Position numbers and translations under genes: made by a program. Positions 56,469 to 64,000 of a DNA stretch of 64,000 bases are shown here, piece after piece. Each line of letters begins with the position of its first letter. Position 1 is the first letter of the stretch. The notes under the pieces are model-generated. The model saw only the letters and a list, made by a program, of their open reading frames with translations. It did not search any database and was not told the origin of the DNA. The DNA lies in NCBI RefSeq assembly GCF_900240975.1, contig NZ_LT968775.1, positions 744,001 through 808,000 on the forward strand. Direction: 5' to 3'. The DNA is from Mycobacterium sp. 4858 (GTDB lineage: Bacteria; Actinomycetota; Actinomycetes; Mycobacteriales; Mycobacteriaceae).

Positions 56469-57172
56469 ATGGCCGATGCTACGCGGGTGCCGGGGTGTTC
56501 CCGGACCGGTAGGGCGCCGTCGAGGGCGTCGCTGACGGCGTCGGCGACGGCGGCGCGGACGTCGTCGACCAGCACCGGGCGGCCCAGCTCGGCCGACAAC
56601 GACGTCACGCCGGCGTCGGTGATGCCGCACGGCACGATCGTGGTGAAGGCGCCCAGGTCGCAGTCGCAGTTGAGCGCGAACCCGTGCAGCGTGGTCGCGC
56701 GCGACACCCGGACGCCGATGGCCGCGACCTTGCGGTCGGGCCGGCCTCGGGAGGATCGGTCGCCCGGCACCCACACCCCGGACCGGCCGTGCACCCGACA
56801 CGTCTCCAGCCCCAGGTCGCCGCACACCTTGATCAGCGCCTCCTCGAGGCGTCGAACGTAGTTGACCACGTCGAGTGGTTCGCCCAGGCCGATGATCGGA
56901 TAGCCGACCAGTTGCCCCGGCCCGTGCCAGGTGATCTTGCCGCCGCGGTCGGTGTCGACGACGGGGGTGCCGTTCAGCGGACGCTCGTGCGGCTCGGTGC
57001 GCCGCCCGGCGGTGTAGACCGGCGGGTGCTCGAGCAGCAGCAGGGTGTCGCTGCCGCCGCCGACCCTGGCGTCGGCCAGCTCACGCTGCAGCTGCCACGC
57101 GGTGCGGTAATCGACGGTTCCGAGCTGGCGAACGTCGATCGCCTCCCGGCTGGACCGGATGGAATCGATCAC
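56465..57172 (-). CDS. lipB: Octanoyl-ACP:protein N-octanoyltransferase
   Basis: Transfers octanoate from ACP to lipoyl domains before LipA acts. 235 residues, with the acyl-binding cysteine C182 in IVPCGITD, the lysine K148 in [10 protein letters not shown] and the cofactor-transferase motif [17 protein letters not shown]. The GTG at 57172 gives the orthologous N-terminus; upstream open frame runs into tandem repeats. Relative to M. tuberculosis it has a few extra residues after GVWVPG. Confidence 0.94.
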   Translation of the reverse strand: MIDSIRSSREAIDVRQLGTVDYRTAWQLQRELADARVGGGSDTLLLLEHPPVYTAGRRTEPHERPLNGTPVVDTDRGGKITWHGPGQLVGYPIIGLGEPLDVVNYVRRLEEALIKVCGDLGLETCRVHGRSGVWVPGDRSSRGRPDRKVAAIGVRVSRATTLHGFALNCDCDLGAFTTIVPCGITDAGVTSLSAELGRPVLVDDVRAAVADAVSDALDGALPVREHPGTRVASAM

Positions 57173-57219
57173 GTTCGCGACGGTACTCGCCGGGCGATCC
57201 TCCCGCGGGCCGGGACCCG

Positions 57220-57350
57220 GCTTCGCCGCGCTCGCGATCGCCGCTAGACCTGACGGCGACCCGCTTCGCCCGGCTTCGCCGCGCTCGCGATCGCCGCTAG
57301 ACCTGATGACGGCGACCCGCTTCGCCCGGCTTCGCCGCGCTCGCGATCGC
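57220..57350. repeat. 53-56-bp tandem repeat between lipB and the epimerase gene
   Basis: GATCGCCGCTAG begins at 57236 and again at 57289 (period 53), and GATCGCCTAG follows at 57345 (period 56, three extra bases). A partial copy lies on the left. The units share GGCTTCGCCGCGCTCGCGAT. The right end touches the TAG of the epimerase gene at 57351-57353. Copy number is likely to vary among strains. Confidence 0.8.
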
Positions 57351-58262
57351 CTAGTCGTGGTCGCGCCGGGCGGTGGCGTAGCCGAGCGCCTCGCCAATCG
57401 TGTTGTGGTGGAACTGAAAACCCGCCCGCTCCAACGCCGACGGGATGGCGCGCTGGCCGATGAGCACACCCTCGTCGGCGAACTCGCCGAGCGCGGCCCG
57501 CACCGCGAAGCCCGGCAACATCAAGGGGGTCGGTCGGTTCACCGCCCGGCCGAACGCGGTGGTGAATTCGGCATTGGTGACCGGGGCGGGCCCGGTCATG
57601 TTCACCGGACCGGACAACGCCGGGTTGGAGATGGCGAACAGCAACGCTCGCACCTCGTCTTCCAGGGTGATCCAGGACATGTATTGACGGCCGCTGCCCA
57701 GCCGGGCTCCCAGACCCGTCCGGAACAACGGCCGCAACCGCCCCAACGCACCGCCGGCGGGGGAGAAGACCAACCCGGTGCGGGCCAGCACCACGCGGGC
57801 GCCGCCGTACTGAGCCGGCAGCGTGGCTGCTTCCCAGTCCTCGCACAGCTGGGCGAGGAAACCCTTTCCCGCCCGGTCGTTTTCGTCGACCACGTGGTCC
57901 TTGGTGTCCCCGTAGTAGCCCACCGCGCTGGCGTTGACCAGGGTCGGCACCCCGGCCTCGGCCACGGCGTGCGCCAGGACTTCGGTGGGGGCGATGCGGC
58001 TGTCCCGCAGGCTCTGCTTGAAGGCGCCCGACCAGCGCCGCTGGCCGACGTTGACGCCGCACAGGTTGACGACGGCGTCGACGTCGCCGATCGCGTCGAC
58101 GTCGAATTCGCCGCTCTCGGGGTTCCAGTGCAACTCGTCGGAATTCGACGGCGCCCGGCGCACGATCCGCAGCACCCGGTGGTCGGCCGCACGCAGCGCC
58201 GCGGTCAAGGCGGATCCGATCAGCCCGGACGACCCCGCTATGGCGATGACGGGCTTGGCCAC
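57351..58262 (-). CDS. TIGR01777 family epimerase/SDR-like protein (Rv2216-like)
   Basis: 303 residues of the extended short-chain dehydrogenase superfamily: the NAD(P) loop [12 protein letters not shown] at about residues 8-19, [14 protein letters not shown], and a C-terminal DUF1731-like region ([18 protein letters not shown]). The reaction is unknown; homologues are annotated as nucleoside-diphosphate sugar epimerase or cell-division inhibitor SulA-like. It lies 15 bp after dlaT on the same strand and is probably cotranscribed. Confidence 0.88.
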   Translation of the reverse strand: MAKPVIAIAGSSGLIGSALTAALRAADHRVLRIVRRAPSNSDELHWNPESGEFDVDAIGDVDAVVNLCGVNVGQRRWSGAFKQSLRDSRIAPTEVLAHAVAEAGVPTLVNASAVGYYGDTKDHVVDENDRAGKGFLAQLCEDWEAATLPAQYGGARVVLARTGLVFSPAGGALGRLRPLFRTGLGARLGSGRQYMSWITLEDEVRALLFAISNPALSGPVNMTGPAPVTNAEFTTAFGRAVNRPTPLMLPGFAVRAALGEFADEGVLIGQRAIPSALERAGFQFHHNTIGEALGYATARRDHD

Positions 58263-58277
58263 GGTTCGGCAGCCCTC

Positions 58278-60113
58278 CTAAAGACCCAAGTCGGCCTCGA
58301 ACGCGCCCTCTTCCAGCCGGTTCTTGATCGTGGTGAGGAAGCGTCCGGCGTCCGCGCCGTCGATGAGCCGATGGTCATAGGTCAGCGGGAGGTAGCAGAT
58401 GGAGCGGACGCCGATGGACTCGTTGCCGAACTCGTCGACGATCACCCGGGGCCGCTTCACGATGGCGCCCGTGCCCAGCATGGCGGCCTGCGGCGGAACC
58501 AGGATCGGGGTGTCGAACAACGCCCCTTGGCTGCCGATGTTGGTGATGGTGAAGGTGCCACCGGACAGCTCGTCGGGTTTGAGGTCGCCCGAGCGGGCGC
58601 GCGCGGCGATGTCGGCGATCGCCCGGGCGAGCCCGGCGAGCGAGAGGTCGCCGGCGTTGTGGACGACGGGGGAGAGCAGGCCCTGGTCGGTGTCGACGGC
58701 GAAGCCGAGGTGCTCGGCGTCGTAGTAGGTGATCTCCTTGGAGTCTTCGTCGTAGCTCGCGTTGATGTTGGGGTGGACCTTCAGCGCGTCGATCACCGCC
58801 CGGGCGATGAACGGCAGGAAGGTCAGATTGACCCCCTCGCGCTCGGCGAACGCCGACTTCGCCCTGGCCCGCAGCCCGACGATCCGGGTCATGTCGACCT
58901 CGTGCGTCTGGGTGAGCTGCGCGGTGGCCTGCAGCGATTCGCGCGTCTTCTTGGCGGTGAGCTGGCGGATCCGGCTGGCCTTCTGCGTGGTGCCGCGCAG
59001 GTGCGCCAGCGCCGGAGCGGGCGTCGGCGCTGCCGCCGGGGCTGGGGCGGCCTTGCCGTCAACCGCAGGCGCCGCCGCTGCAGGCGCCTTCTGGGCCTGC
59101 TGCTTCTGGCGTTGCTTTTCCTCCGCCGCGGCGAGCACGTCTTGCTTGCGGATGCGGCCACCGACACCGGTGCCGGTGATCCCGGCCAGGTCGATGTCGT
59201 GCTCGGTGGCCAGCTTGCGCACCAGCGGGGTCACGTACGGCGCGCCGTTCGTGCCGGCGCCGCCGGACTCGGCGGCCGGTTGTGCCTGCGCCGGTTGAGT
59301 TTTCGGCGCCGGCTCGGGCTGCGAAACCGGCTGGGGTGCGGGCTTCGCCTCGGCCTTGGGTGGTTCGGGTGCGGGCTCCGGCTTGGGTTCCGGTTTGGGA
59401 GCGGGCGGCGGGGTGGGAGCGGCCGCGGCCTGCGAACCGCTGCCGATCCGTGCCAGCTCCCCGCCGACCGGGACGGTGGCGTCCTCCTCGGCGGTGATGC
59501 TGATCAGGACGCCGGCGACCGGGGAGGGGATCTCCGTGTCCACCTTGTCGGTCGACACCTCCACCAGCGCGTCGTCAACTCCGACCGAGTCGCCGACCTT
59601 CTTCAGCCAGCGGGTGACCGTGCCCTCGGTAACCGACTCGCCGAGCTCGGGCATCAACACCGGGGTGGCGTCGCCGCCACCGGAACTCTGCTGGGCGGGC
59701 TCGGGTTCGGGCTCCGGCTGGGCCGGCGCCGGCGCCTCGGGCTCCGGTTGGGCCGGCGCCTCGGGCTCCGGTTGGGCCGGCGGGGCGGACTCGGCCTGCG
59801 GCTCCGGCTGGCTCGGCGCCTGCGGCGCCGCCTCGGATCCGCCACCCTCTGAACCGCCCCCGGGGCCGCTCTCCGCCGCGTCGCCGATGACGGCCAGCTC
59901 GCCGCCCACCTCGACGGTGTCGTCCTCCTGGGCGACGATCTTGGTCAGCACACCGGCCGCGGGCGAGGGGATTTCGGTGTCGACCTTGTCGGTGGACACC
60001 TCGACGAGGGGTTCGTCGAGTTCGACCGTGTCGCCTTCCTGCTTGAGCCAGCGGGTGACCGTCCCCTCGGTGACGCTTTCACCGAGTGCCGGCATCTGGA
60101 CGGAGAAGGCCAT
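58278..60113 (-). CDS. dlaT: Dihydrolipoamide acyltransferase (pyruvate dehydrogenase E2)
   Basis: E2 core of pyruvate dehydrogenase and, in M. tuberculosis, of the peroxynitrite reductase complex with AhpD. 611 residues: two lipoyl domains with lipoyl-lysines K43 and K190 (both [14 protein letters not shown]), a Pro/Glu-rich linker with QPEPEAP repeats between them, an E3-binding domain at about 330-370, and the catalytic domain ending [15 protein letters not shown] (H581, D585). It is longer than the M. tuberculosis protein (553), mainly in the linkers. The ATG at 60113 is preferred. Confidence 0.96.
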   Translation of the reverse strand: MAFSVQMPALGESVTEGTVTRWLKQEGDTVELDEPLVEVSTDKVDTEIPSPAAGVLTKIVAQEDDTVEVGGELAVIGDAAESGPGGGSEGGGSEAAPQAPSQPEPQAESAPPAQPEPEAPAQPEPEAPAPAQPEPEPEPAQQSSGGGDATPVLMPELGESVTEGTVTRWLKKVGDSVGVDDALVEVSTDKVDTEIPSPVAGVLISITAEEDATVPVGGELARIGSGSQAAAAPTPPPAPKPEPKPEPAPEPPKAEAKPAPQPVSQPEPAPKTQPAQAQPAAESGGAGTNGAPYVTPLVRKLATEHDIDLAGITGTGVGGRIRKQDVLAAAEEKQRQKQQAQKAPAAAAPAVDGKAAPAPAAAPTPAPALAHLRGTTQKASRIRQLTAKKTRESLQATAQLTQTHEVDMTRIVGLRARAKSAFAEREGVNLTFLPFIARAVIDALKVHPNINASYDEDSKEITYYDAEHLGFAVDTDQGLLSPVVHNAGDLSLAGLARAIADIAARARSGDLKPDELSGGTFTITNIGSQGALFDTPILVPPQAAMLGTGAIVKRPRVIVDEFGNESIGVRSICYLPLTYDHRLIDGADAGRFLTTIKNRLEEGAFEADLGL

Positions 60114-60308
60114 CGTTTTGACTCCTCGATCGCTCGTGGGTCGGGGGCGGGTCGAACATCTCGCTAGCCGTTCGGAGCAGCTATCCAAAACTATCCTGTC
60201 ACTGCGTCCGCGCCGGCACACATCCAGGGCGGACCGCGCGCGGTTGCCGGGACGGCCGGAACGCCCTTGCTACGGTGTGGCCACTGCACTTGAAGCGGGG
60301 AGGTACCG

Positions 60309-62084
60309 GTGCCGGCAACACAACCGCTAGCCCAGCATTTCGTCGACAGCGCCGACGGCGCGCGAATCGCGGTCTTCGAAGAGGGCAACCCCGACGGCCC
60401 CACCGTCGTGCTGGTGCACGGCTTCCCCGACTCGCACGTGCTGTGGGACGGCGTCGTGCCGCTGCTGGCCGACCGGTTTCGCATCCTTCGCTACGACAAT
60501 CGCGGCGTCGGTCAATCCTCGGCCCCCAAGCCGGTGTCGGCGTACACCATGGACCGGTTCGCCGACGACTTCGCCGCGGTGACCGGCGAGCTGAGCCCAG
60601 GCCGGCCCGTGCACGTGCTCGCCCACGACTGGGGCTCGGTGGGGGTGTGGCACTACCTCAAGCGGCCCGGCGCCGGGGACCGGGTCGCGACGTTCACGTC
60701 GGTGTCCGGACCGAGCCAGGACCAACTGGTCGACTACATCTTGAGCGGTCTGCGGGCGCCCTGGCGCCCGCGCACTTTCGTCCGCGCCATCAGCCAGGCG
60801 CTGCGACTGACGTACATGATCTTCTTCTCGATCCCGGTGCTCGCGCCGCTGCTCCTGCGCCTGACGCTGTCGATCCCGGCGCTTCGGCGAAACGCGGTGG
60901 ACAACATCGCAGCCGAGCAGATCCACCACTCGCCCCGCCTGGCCCGGGACGCCGCCCGTTCGGTGAAAACCTATCCCGCCAACTACTTTCGCTCGTTCGC
61001 CGGCCGTGGGCAGGGCATCCACGTCGTCGACGTGCCGGTGCAGTTGATCGTCAACACCAGAGACAAGTACGTGCGCCCGTACGGCTATGACCACACGCCC
61101 CGCTTCGTGCCGCGGCTGTGGCGGCGCGACATCAGGGCCGGTCACTTCTCGCCGATGTCGCACCCCCAGGTGATGGCCGCGGCCGTGCACGACTTCGCCG
61201 ATCTCGCCGAGGGCAAGCCGCCCAGCCGCGCGCTGCTGCGCGCGCAGGTCGGGCGTCCCCGCGGGGCCTTCGGCGACACCCTGGTGTCGGTCACGGGCGC
61301 CGGCAGCGGAATCGGCCGCGAGACGGCGTTCGCGTTCGCCCGTGAGGGCGCCGAGCTGGTCGTCAGCGACATCGACGAAGCGGCCGTCAAGGCCACCGCC
61401 GCGGAGATCGCCACCCGCGGCGGCGTCGCGCATGCTTATGTGCTGGACGTGTCCGACGCCCAGGCCGTGGAGGCGTTCGCCGAGCGGGTGAGCGCCGAGC
61501 ACGGCGTGCCCGACATCGTGGTCAACAACGCCGGCATCGGGCAGGCGGGCGGATTCCTGGACACCCCGGCCGAACAGTTCGACCGGGTGCTCGACGTCAA
61601 CCTGGGCGGCGTGGTCAACGGGTGCCGGTCCTTCGCGCGGCGGCTGGTCGAGCGGGGCACCGGCGGGTACATCGTCAACGTGTCGTCGATGGCGGCCTAC
61701 GCGCCGCTGCAGTCGCTGAACGCCTACTGCACGTCGAAGGCCGCGACCTACATGTTCTCCGACTGCCTGCGCGCCGAACTCGACGCCGCCGGGGTGGGGC
61801 TGACCACGATCTGCCCGGGCGTCATCGACACCAACATCATCAACACCACCCGGTTCGACGCTCCCGCGGGCAAGGGCGAACAGGTCGACGGCCGGCGCGG
61901 CCAGCTGGGCAAGATGTTCGCGCTACGCCACTACGGCCCCGACAAGGTCGCCAACGCAATCCTGTCGTCGGTGCAGAAGAAGAAACCGATTCGCCCGGTG
62001 GCGCCGGAAGCCTATGCCCTGTACGGCCTTTCGCGCCTGGCGCCGCAAGGCCTGCGCAACTTCGCGCGGATGCGGGTGATCTGA
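60309..62084 (+). CDS. ephD: Epoxide hydrolase/short-chain dehydrogenase fusion EphD
   Basis: 591 residues combining two enzymes. Residues 1-300 form an alpha/beta hydrolase with HGFPDSHVLWDG, nucleophile D107 in AHDWGSVG and a histidine in GHFSPMSH. Residues 320-591 form an SDR with TGAGSGIGRE, NNAGIG and the YxxxK site YCTSK. EphD is linked to oxygenated mycolic acid (epoxy/keto) metabolism in mycobacteria. GTG start with GGGGAGG upstream. It is divergent from dlaT. Confidence 0.93.
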   Translation: MPATQPLAQHFVDSADGARIAVFEEGNPDGPTVVLVHGFPDSHVLWDGVVPLLADRFRILRYDNRGVGQSSAPKPVSAYTMDRFADDFAAVTGELSPGRPVHVLAHDWGSVGVWHYLKRPGAGDRVATFTSVSGPSQDQLVDYILSGLRAPWRPRTFVRAISQALRLTYMIFFSIPVLAPLLLRLTLSIPALRRNAVDNIAAEQIHHSPRLARDAARSVKTYPANYFRSFAGRGQGIHVVDVPVQLIVNTRDKYVRPYGYDHTPRFVPRLWRRDIRAGHFSPMSHPQVMAAAVHDFADLAEGKPPSRALLRAQVGRPRGAFGDTLVSVTGAGSGIGRETAFAFAREGAELVVSDIDEAAVKATAAEIATRGGVAHAYVLDVSDAQAVEAFAERVSAEHGVPDIVVNNAGIGQAGGFLDTPAEQFDRVLDVNLGGVVNGCRSFARRLVERGTGGYIVNVSSMAAYAPLQSLNAYCTSKAATYMFSDCLRAELDAAGVGLTTICPGVIDTNIINTTRFDAPAGKGEQVDGRRGQLGKMFALRHYGPDKVANAILSSVQKKKPIRPVAPEAYALYGLSRLAPQGLRNFARMRVI

Positions 62085-62091
62085 CGCGCCT

Positions 62092-62436
62092 TTAGATGCC
62101 CGTCCGCGCGGCGCCCTGGCGGCCAGTCAGCAGCGTCCCGCCGATCGCGATCAGCCCGACGACGGCCAGCGGGATCGACCACATGCGCCGGCTGCCCACC
62201 GAGGACTGGCACTGCGCCACGTAATCGGTGTGCGGGACGACCTGGTTGAGGATCGGGATGTTCGCCACGCTGTTGTTGTTCGCGCTTCTGGCCGCGGACA
62301 GGTCCGTGGCCACGGCGTTCCCGCACCCGATCGAATGGCCGTTGCCGTCCGAAATCGAGACCGGCGCCAGCAGCCCGATCACGCCGGCCAGCAAAAGCAC
62401 GGCCCCCACTCCGAGGATCAACCGTCGCACCGTCAC
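62092..62436 (-). CDS. Small membrane protein with two transmembrane helices (hypothetical)
   Basis: 114 residues: helix 1 at about 4-26, an extracytoplasmic loop with two cysteines (near 38 and 76) that may form a disulphide, and helix 2 at about 86-105. No known family is recognised. The GTG at 62436 has AAAGGCGAG upstream; the open frame to 62856 is antisense to the SRPBCC gene. It is convergent with ephD, 7 bp apart. Confidence 0.72.
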   Translation of the reverse strand: MTVRRLILGVGAVLLLAGVIGLLAPVSISDGNGHSIGCGNAVATDLSAARSANNNSVANIPILNQVVPHTDYVAQCQSSVGSRRMWSIPLAVVGLIAIGGTLLTGRQGAARTGI

Positions 62437-62571
62437 GATCTCGCCTTTCTTCGTACGGGTTTTCGATCGGAGGGAGATTAGCCGCTGCGGGAGGCCGGTA
62501 AACGCGAAGTTGACCGGATACAGCGCCCGATTCCTGGGTATTCCGCCGCGATAGCCGAGAGGGGATGCGAC

Positions 62572-63024
62572 GTGGTGCTGAGTGCGACGCGGGACGTGGC
62601 CGCGCCTTGCGAGCGGGTGTGGGAAGTCCTGGCGCAAGGGTGGACCTACACCCAGTGGGTGGTGGGCAACAGCCGCATGCGGGCGGTCGATCCGAACTGG
62701 CCGGAGCCCGGCTCCTCGATCCGGCACTCGATCGGGATCTGGCCGTTGGTGATCAACGACGCGACCGTGGTGGAGGAGAGCGAACCGCCGCACAAACTCG
62801 TGCTCTGCGCCCGCCTGGGGCCGCTGGGCGCCGCGCGGATCACCATGCTGCTGCATGAGACACCGCAGGGCTGCCGGGTGGAGATGATCGAGGTGCCTGT
62901 CGAAGGCCCGATGGGGGCCGTCCCCGATTCGCTCGCGTTGGCCGCGGCCTATCCGCGCAACAAGGAGTGCCTGTGGCGGCTGGGGGCACTGGCGGAGCGC
63001 AAGGTGCCCAGCCAGGTGAAATGA
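62572..63024 (+). CDS. SRPBCC (START-like) ligand-binding protein
   Basis: 150 residues of the polyketide-cyclase/START fold: VLSATRDVAAPCERVWEVL at the N-terminus and HETPQGCRVEMIEVPVEGPMG near the C-terminal strands. It probably binds a hydrophobic ligand such as a polyketide or carotenoid-like compound. Its TGA overlaps the ATG of the following flavoprotein (ATGA), so the two genes act together. Confidence 0.83.
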   Translation: MVLSATRDVAAPCERVWEVLAQGWTYTQWVVGNSRMRAVDPNWPEPGSSIRHSIGIWPLVINDATVVEESEPPHKLVLCARLGPLGAARITMLLHETPQGCRVEMIEVPVEGPMGAVPDSLALAAAYPRNKECLWRLGALAERKVPSQVK

Positions 63025-64000
63025 ACGTGCGGGACACCGCCGACGCCGTCGTCATCGGGGCGGGACACCACGGGCTGGTCGCCGCCTCGATGCTCGCCGA
63101 CGCCGGGTGGGACGTGGTGGTGCTCGAGGCCCAGCCGGAACCGGGCGGCGCGGTGCGCAGCGCCGAGCTGACGCCGGGCTACATCACCGACCTGTTCAGC
63201 TCCTACTACCCGATGACGGTGGCCTCACCCGCGATCGCGGCGCTGGGGCTGGAAGACCACGGCCTGCGGTGGTCACACGCGCCCGCGGTGGTCGGACATC
63301 CGCGCAGCGCGGCCGATGACGACCCGCCCGTCGTCTACCACGACCCCGCCCGCACGGCAACGGAATTCGCGCGCCGGGAACCGGCCGACGGCGACAACTG
63401 GTGGCGGGCAGTCCAGTTGTGGCAGCGGATCAAGGCGCCGCTGCTCGACGCGATGTTGGCGCCCTTCCCACCCGTGCGTCCGCTGATGCGGCTGCTGACC
63501 AAGCTCGGGACCTCCGAGGCGCTCCGGGTGGCGCGGCTGCTGGTGCAGCCGGCCACCACCATGGCCAGCGAGCTGTTCGCCGGGGAGGCGCCGCGAGTGA
63601 TGCTGTTGGGCAACGCGATGCACGCCGACGTCCCGCCGGACGCCCCGATCAGCGGCGCCATGGGGTTCCTGATGACGATGCTGGCCCAAGACTGCGGCTG
63701 GCCCGTGCCGGTCGGGGGTTCCGGGCAGTTGACGGCCGCCCTGGTCAACCGCGCCCGCTCCGCGGGCGCGCGAATCGAGTGCAATCAGAACGTGTCCCGC
63801 ATCGAGGTGCGCGGCGGCCGTGCGGTGGGGGTGACTACGGCAGAGGGGCGCACGGTTGCGGCGCGGCGGGCCGTCGTCGCCGACGTGACGGCGCCGCGGC
63901 TGTTCTGCGACATGTTGCCCGCGGATGCCTTGCCGCCCAAGCTGTTACGCGACCTCGAGCACTTTGTGTGGGATCCCCCGGTGGTGAAGGTCAACTACGC
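63021..64000 (+). CDS. NAD(P)/FAD-dependent oxidoreductase, phytoene-desaturase-like (truncated by window)
   Basis: The frame is open from the ATG at 63021 to the window edge (326 residues seen). The FAD motif VVIGAGHHGLVAASMLADAG begins near residue 10 and PGGAVRSAELTPGY follows, as in phytoene desaturase/carotenoid isomerase-like (COG1233) proteins. Such enzymes dehydrogenate or saturate polyenes. It is coupled to the SRPBCC gene, which may carry the substrate. The catalytic C-terminal part lies outside the window. Confidence 0.85.
   Translation, partial: MNVRDTADAVVIGAGHHGLVAASMLADAGWDVVVLEAQPEPGGAVRSAELTPGYITDLFSSYYPMTVASPAIAALGLEDHGLRWSHAPAVVGHPRSAADDDPPVVYHDPARTATEFARREPADGDNWWRAVQLWQRIKAPLLDAMLAPFPPVRPLMRLLTKLGTSEALRVARLLVQPATTMASELFAGEAPRVMLLGNAMHADVPPDAPISGAMGFLMTMLAQDCGWPVPVGGSGQLTAALVNRARSAGARIECNQNVSRIEVRGGRAVGVTTAEGRTVAARRAVVADVTAPRLFCDMLPADALPPKLLRDLEHFVWDPPVVKVNY

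Noticed and set aside
57173..57469. Longer lipB frame
   Set aside because: The upstream portion translates the tandem repeats; the GTG at 57172 matches the orthologous N-terminus.
59700..59820. Repetitive GGCTCCGGTTGGGCCGGCGC-type DNA
   Set aside because: This is the coding sequence of the DlaT Pro/Glu linker, not an independent repeat element.
57159..59852. Plus-strand open frame of 897 codons
   Set aside because: Runs antisense through the epimerase and dlaT and across the tandem repeats; the Gly/Arg/Leu runs reflect the dlaT linker read backwards.

Overview
The window looks like the chromosome of a slow-growing Mycobacterium, most likely the M. avium complex or a close relative. It has high G+C and dense, overlapping ATGA/GTGA gene junctions. 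About 45 kb is collinear, in inverted orientation, with the M. tuberculosis block Rv2252 to Rv2214c. Calls rest on recalled family motifs and M. tuberculosis orthologues; no search was run, so the species is an inference.

Layout. 0-6.7 kb: the end of an F420-type oxidoreductase, then a glycerolipid group (diacylglycerol kinase, alkyl-DHAP-synthase-like flavoprotein, TetR regulator, glpD1) and an FAD monooxygenase. 6.8-13.7 kb: the FAS-II mycolic acid operon fabD-acpM-kasA-kasB-accD6 behind its regulator mabR. 13.8-27.8 kb: aceE (pyruvate dehydrogenase E1), a lipoprotein, a DUF3052 protein, ahpE, tRNA-Val, an epoxide hydrolase, a DUF2236 protein, cobD, SURF1, the ptkA/ptpA phosphosignalling pair, and the cobC-NIF3-zinc ribbon-RNase H operon. 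27.8-37.6 kb: an accessory segment (TetR, a five-gene Esp cassette, a family 9 glycosyltransferase, a P450/ferredoxin pair joined by a MIRU repeat, an XRE-cupin regulator facing a methyltransferase, a 2OG-Fe(II) oxygenase). 37.7-42 kb: RNase P RNA, a CYTH/CHAD protein, a secreted glycosidase and panB. 42.2-54 kb: two exported serine hydrolases (Hip1/CaeA and its paralogue) and the glutamine module glnA2-glnE-(thioesterase, F420 oxidoreductase, GNAT)-glnA1. 54-64 kb: RDD and DUF4191 membrane proteins, lipA/lipB, an SDR-like epimerase, dlaT, ephD, a small membrane protein, an SRPBCC protein and a truncated phytoene-desaturase-like flavoprotein.

How genes work together. LipB/LipA make the lipoyl groups carried by DlaT, which works with AceE in pyruvate dehydrogenase. 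FabD, AcpM, KasA/B and AccD6 form the malonyl-loading and elongation core of FAS-II under MabR. GlnE adenylylates GlnA1, and a four-half-site GlnR-type operator sits upstream of glnA1.

The most unusual region is 28.4-32.8 kb. Homologues of EspB, EspA/E, EspC/F, EspD/H and EspL, which are scattered over two or three loci in M. tuberculosis, lie here in one same-strand cassette. No ESX core gene (EccB-E, MycP, EsxA/B) is present in the window. Other notable signals are a 60-bp palindrome family, 53-56-bp tandem repeats, several leaderless -10 elements and a small leaderless upstream ORF.
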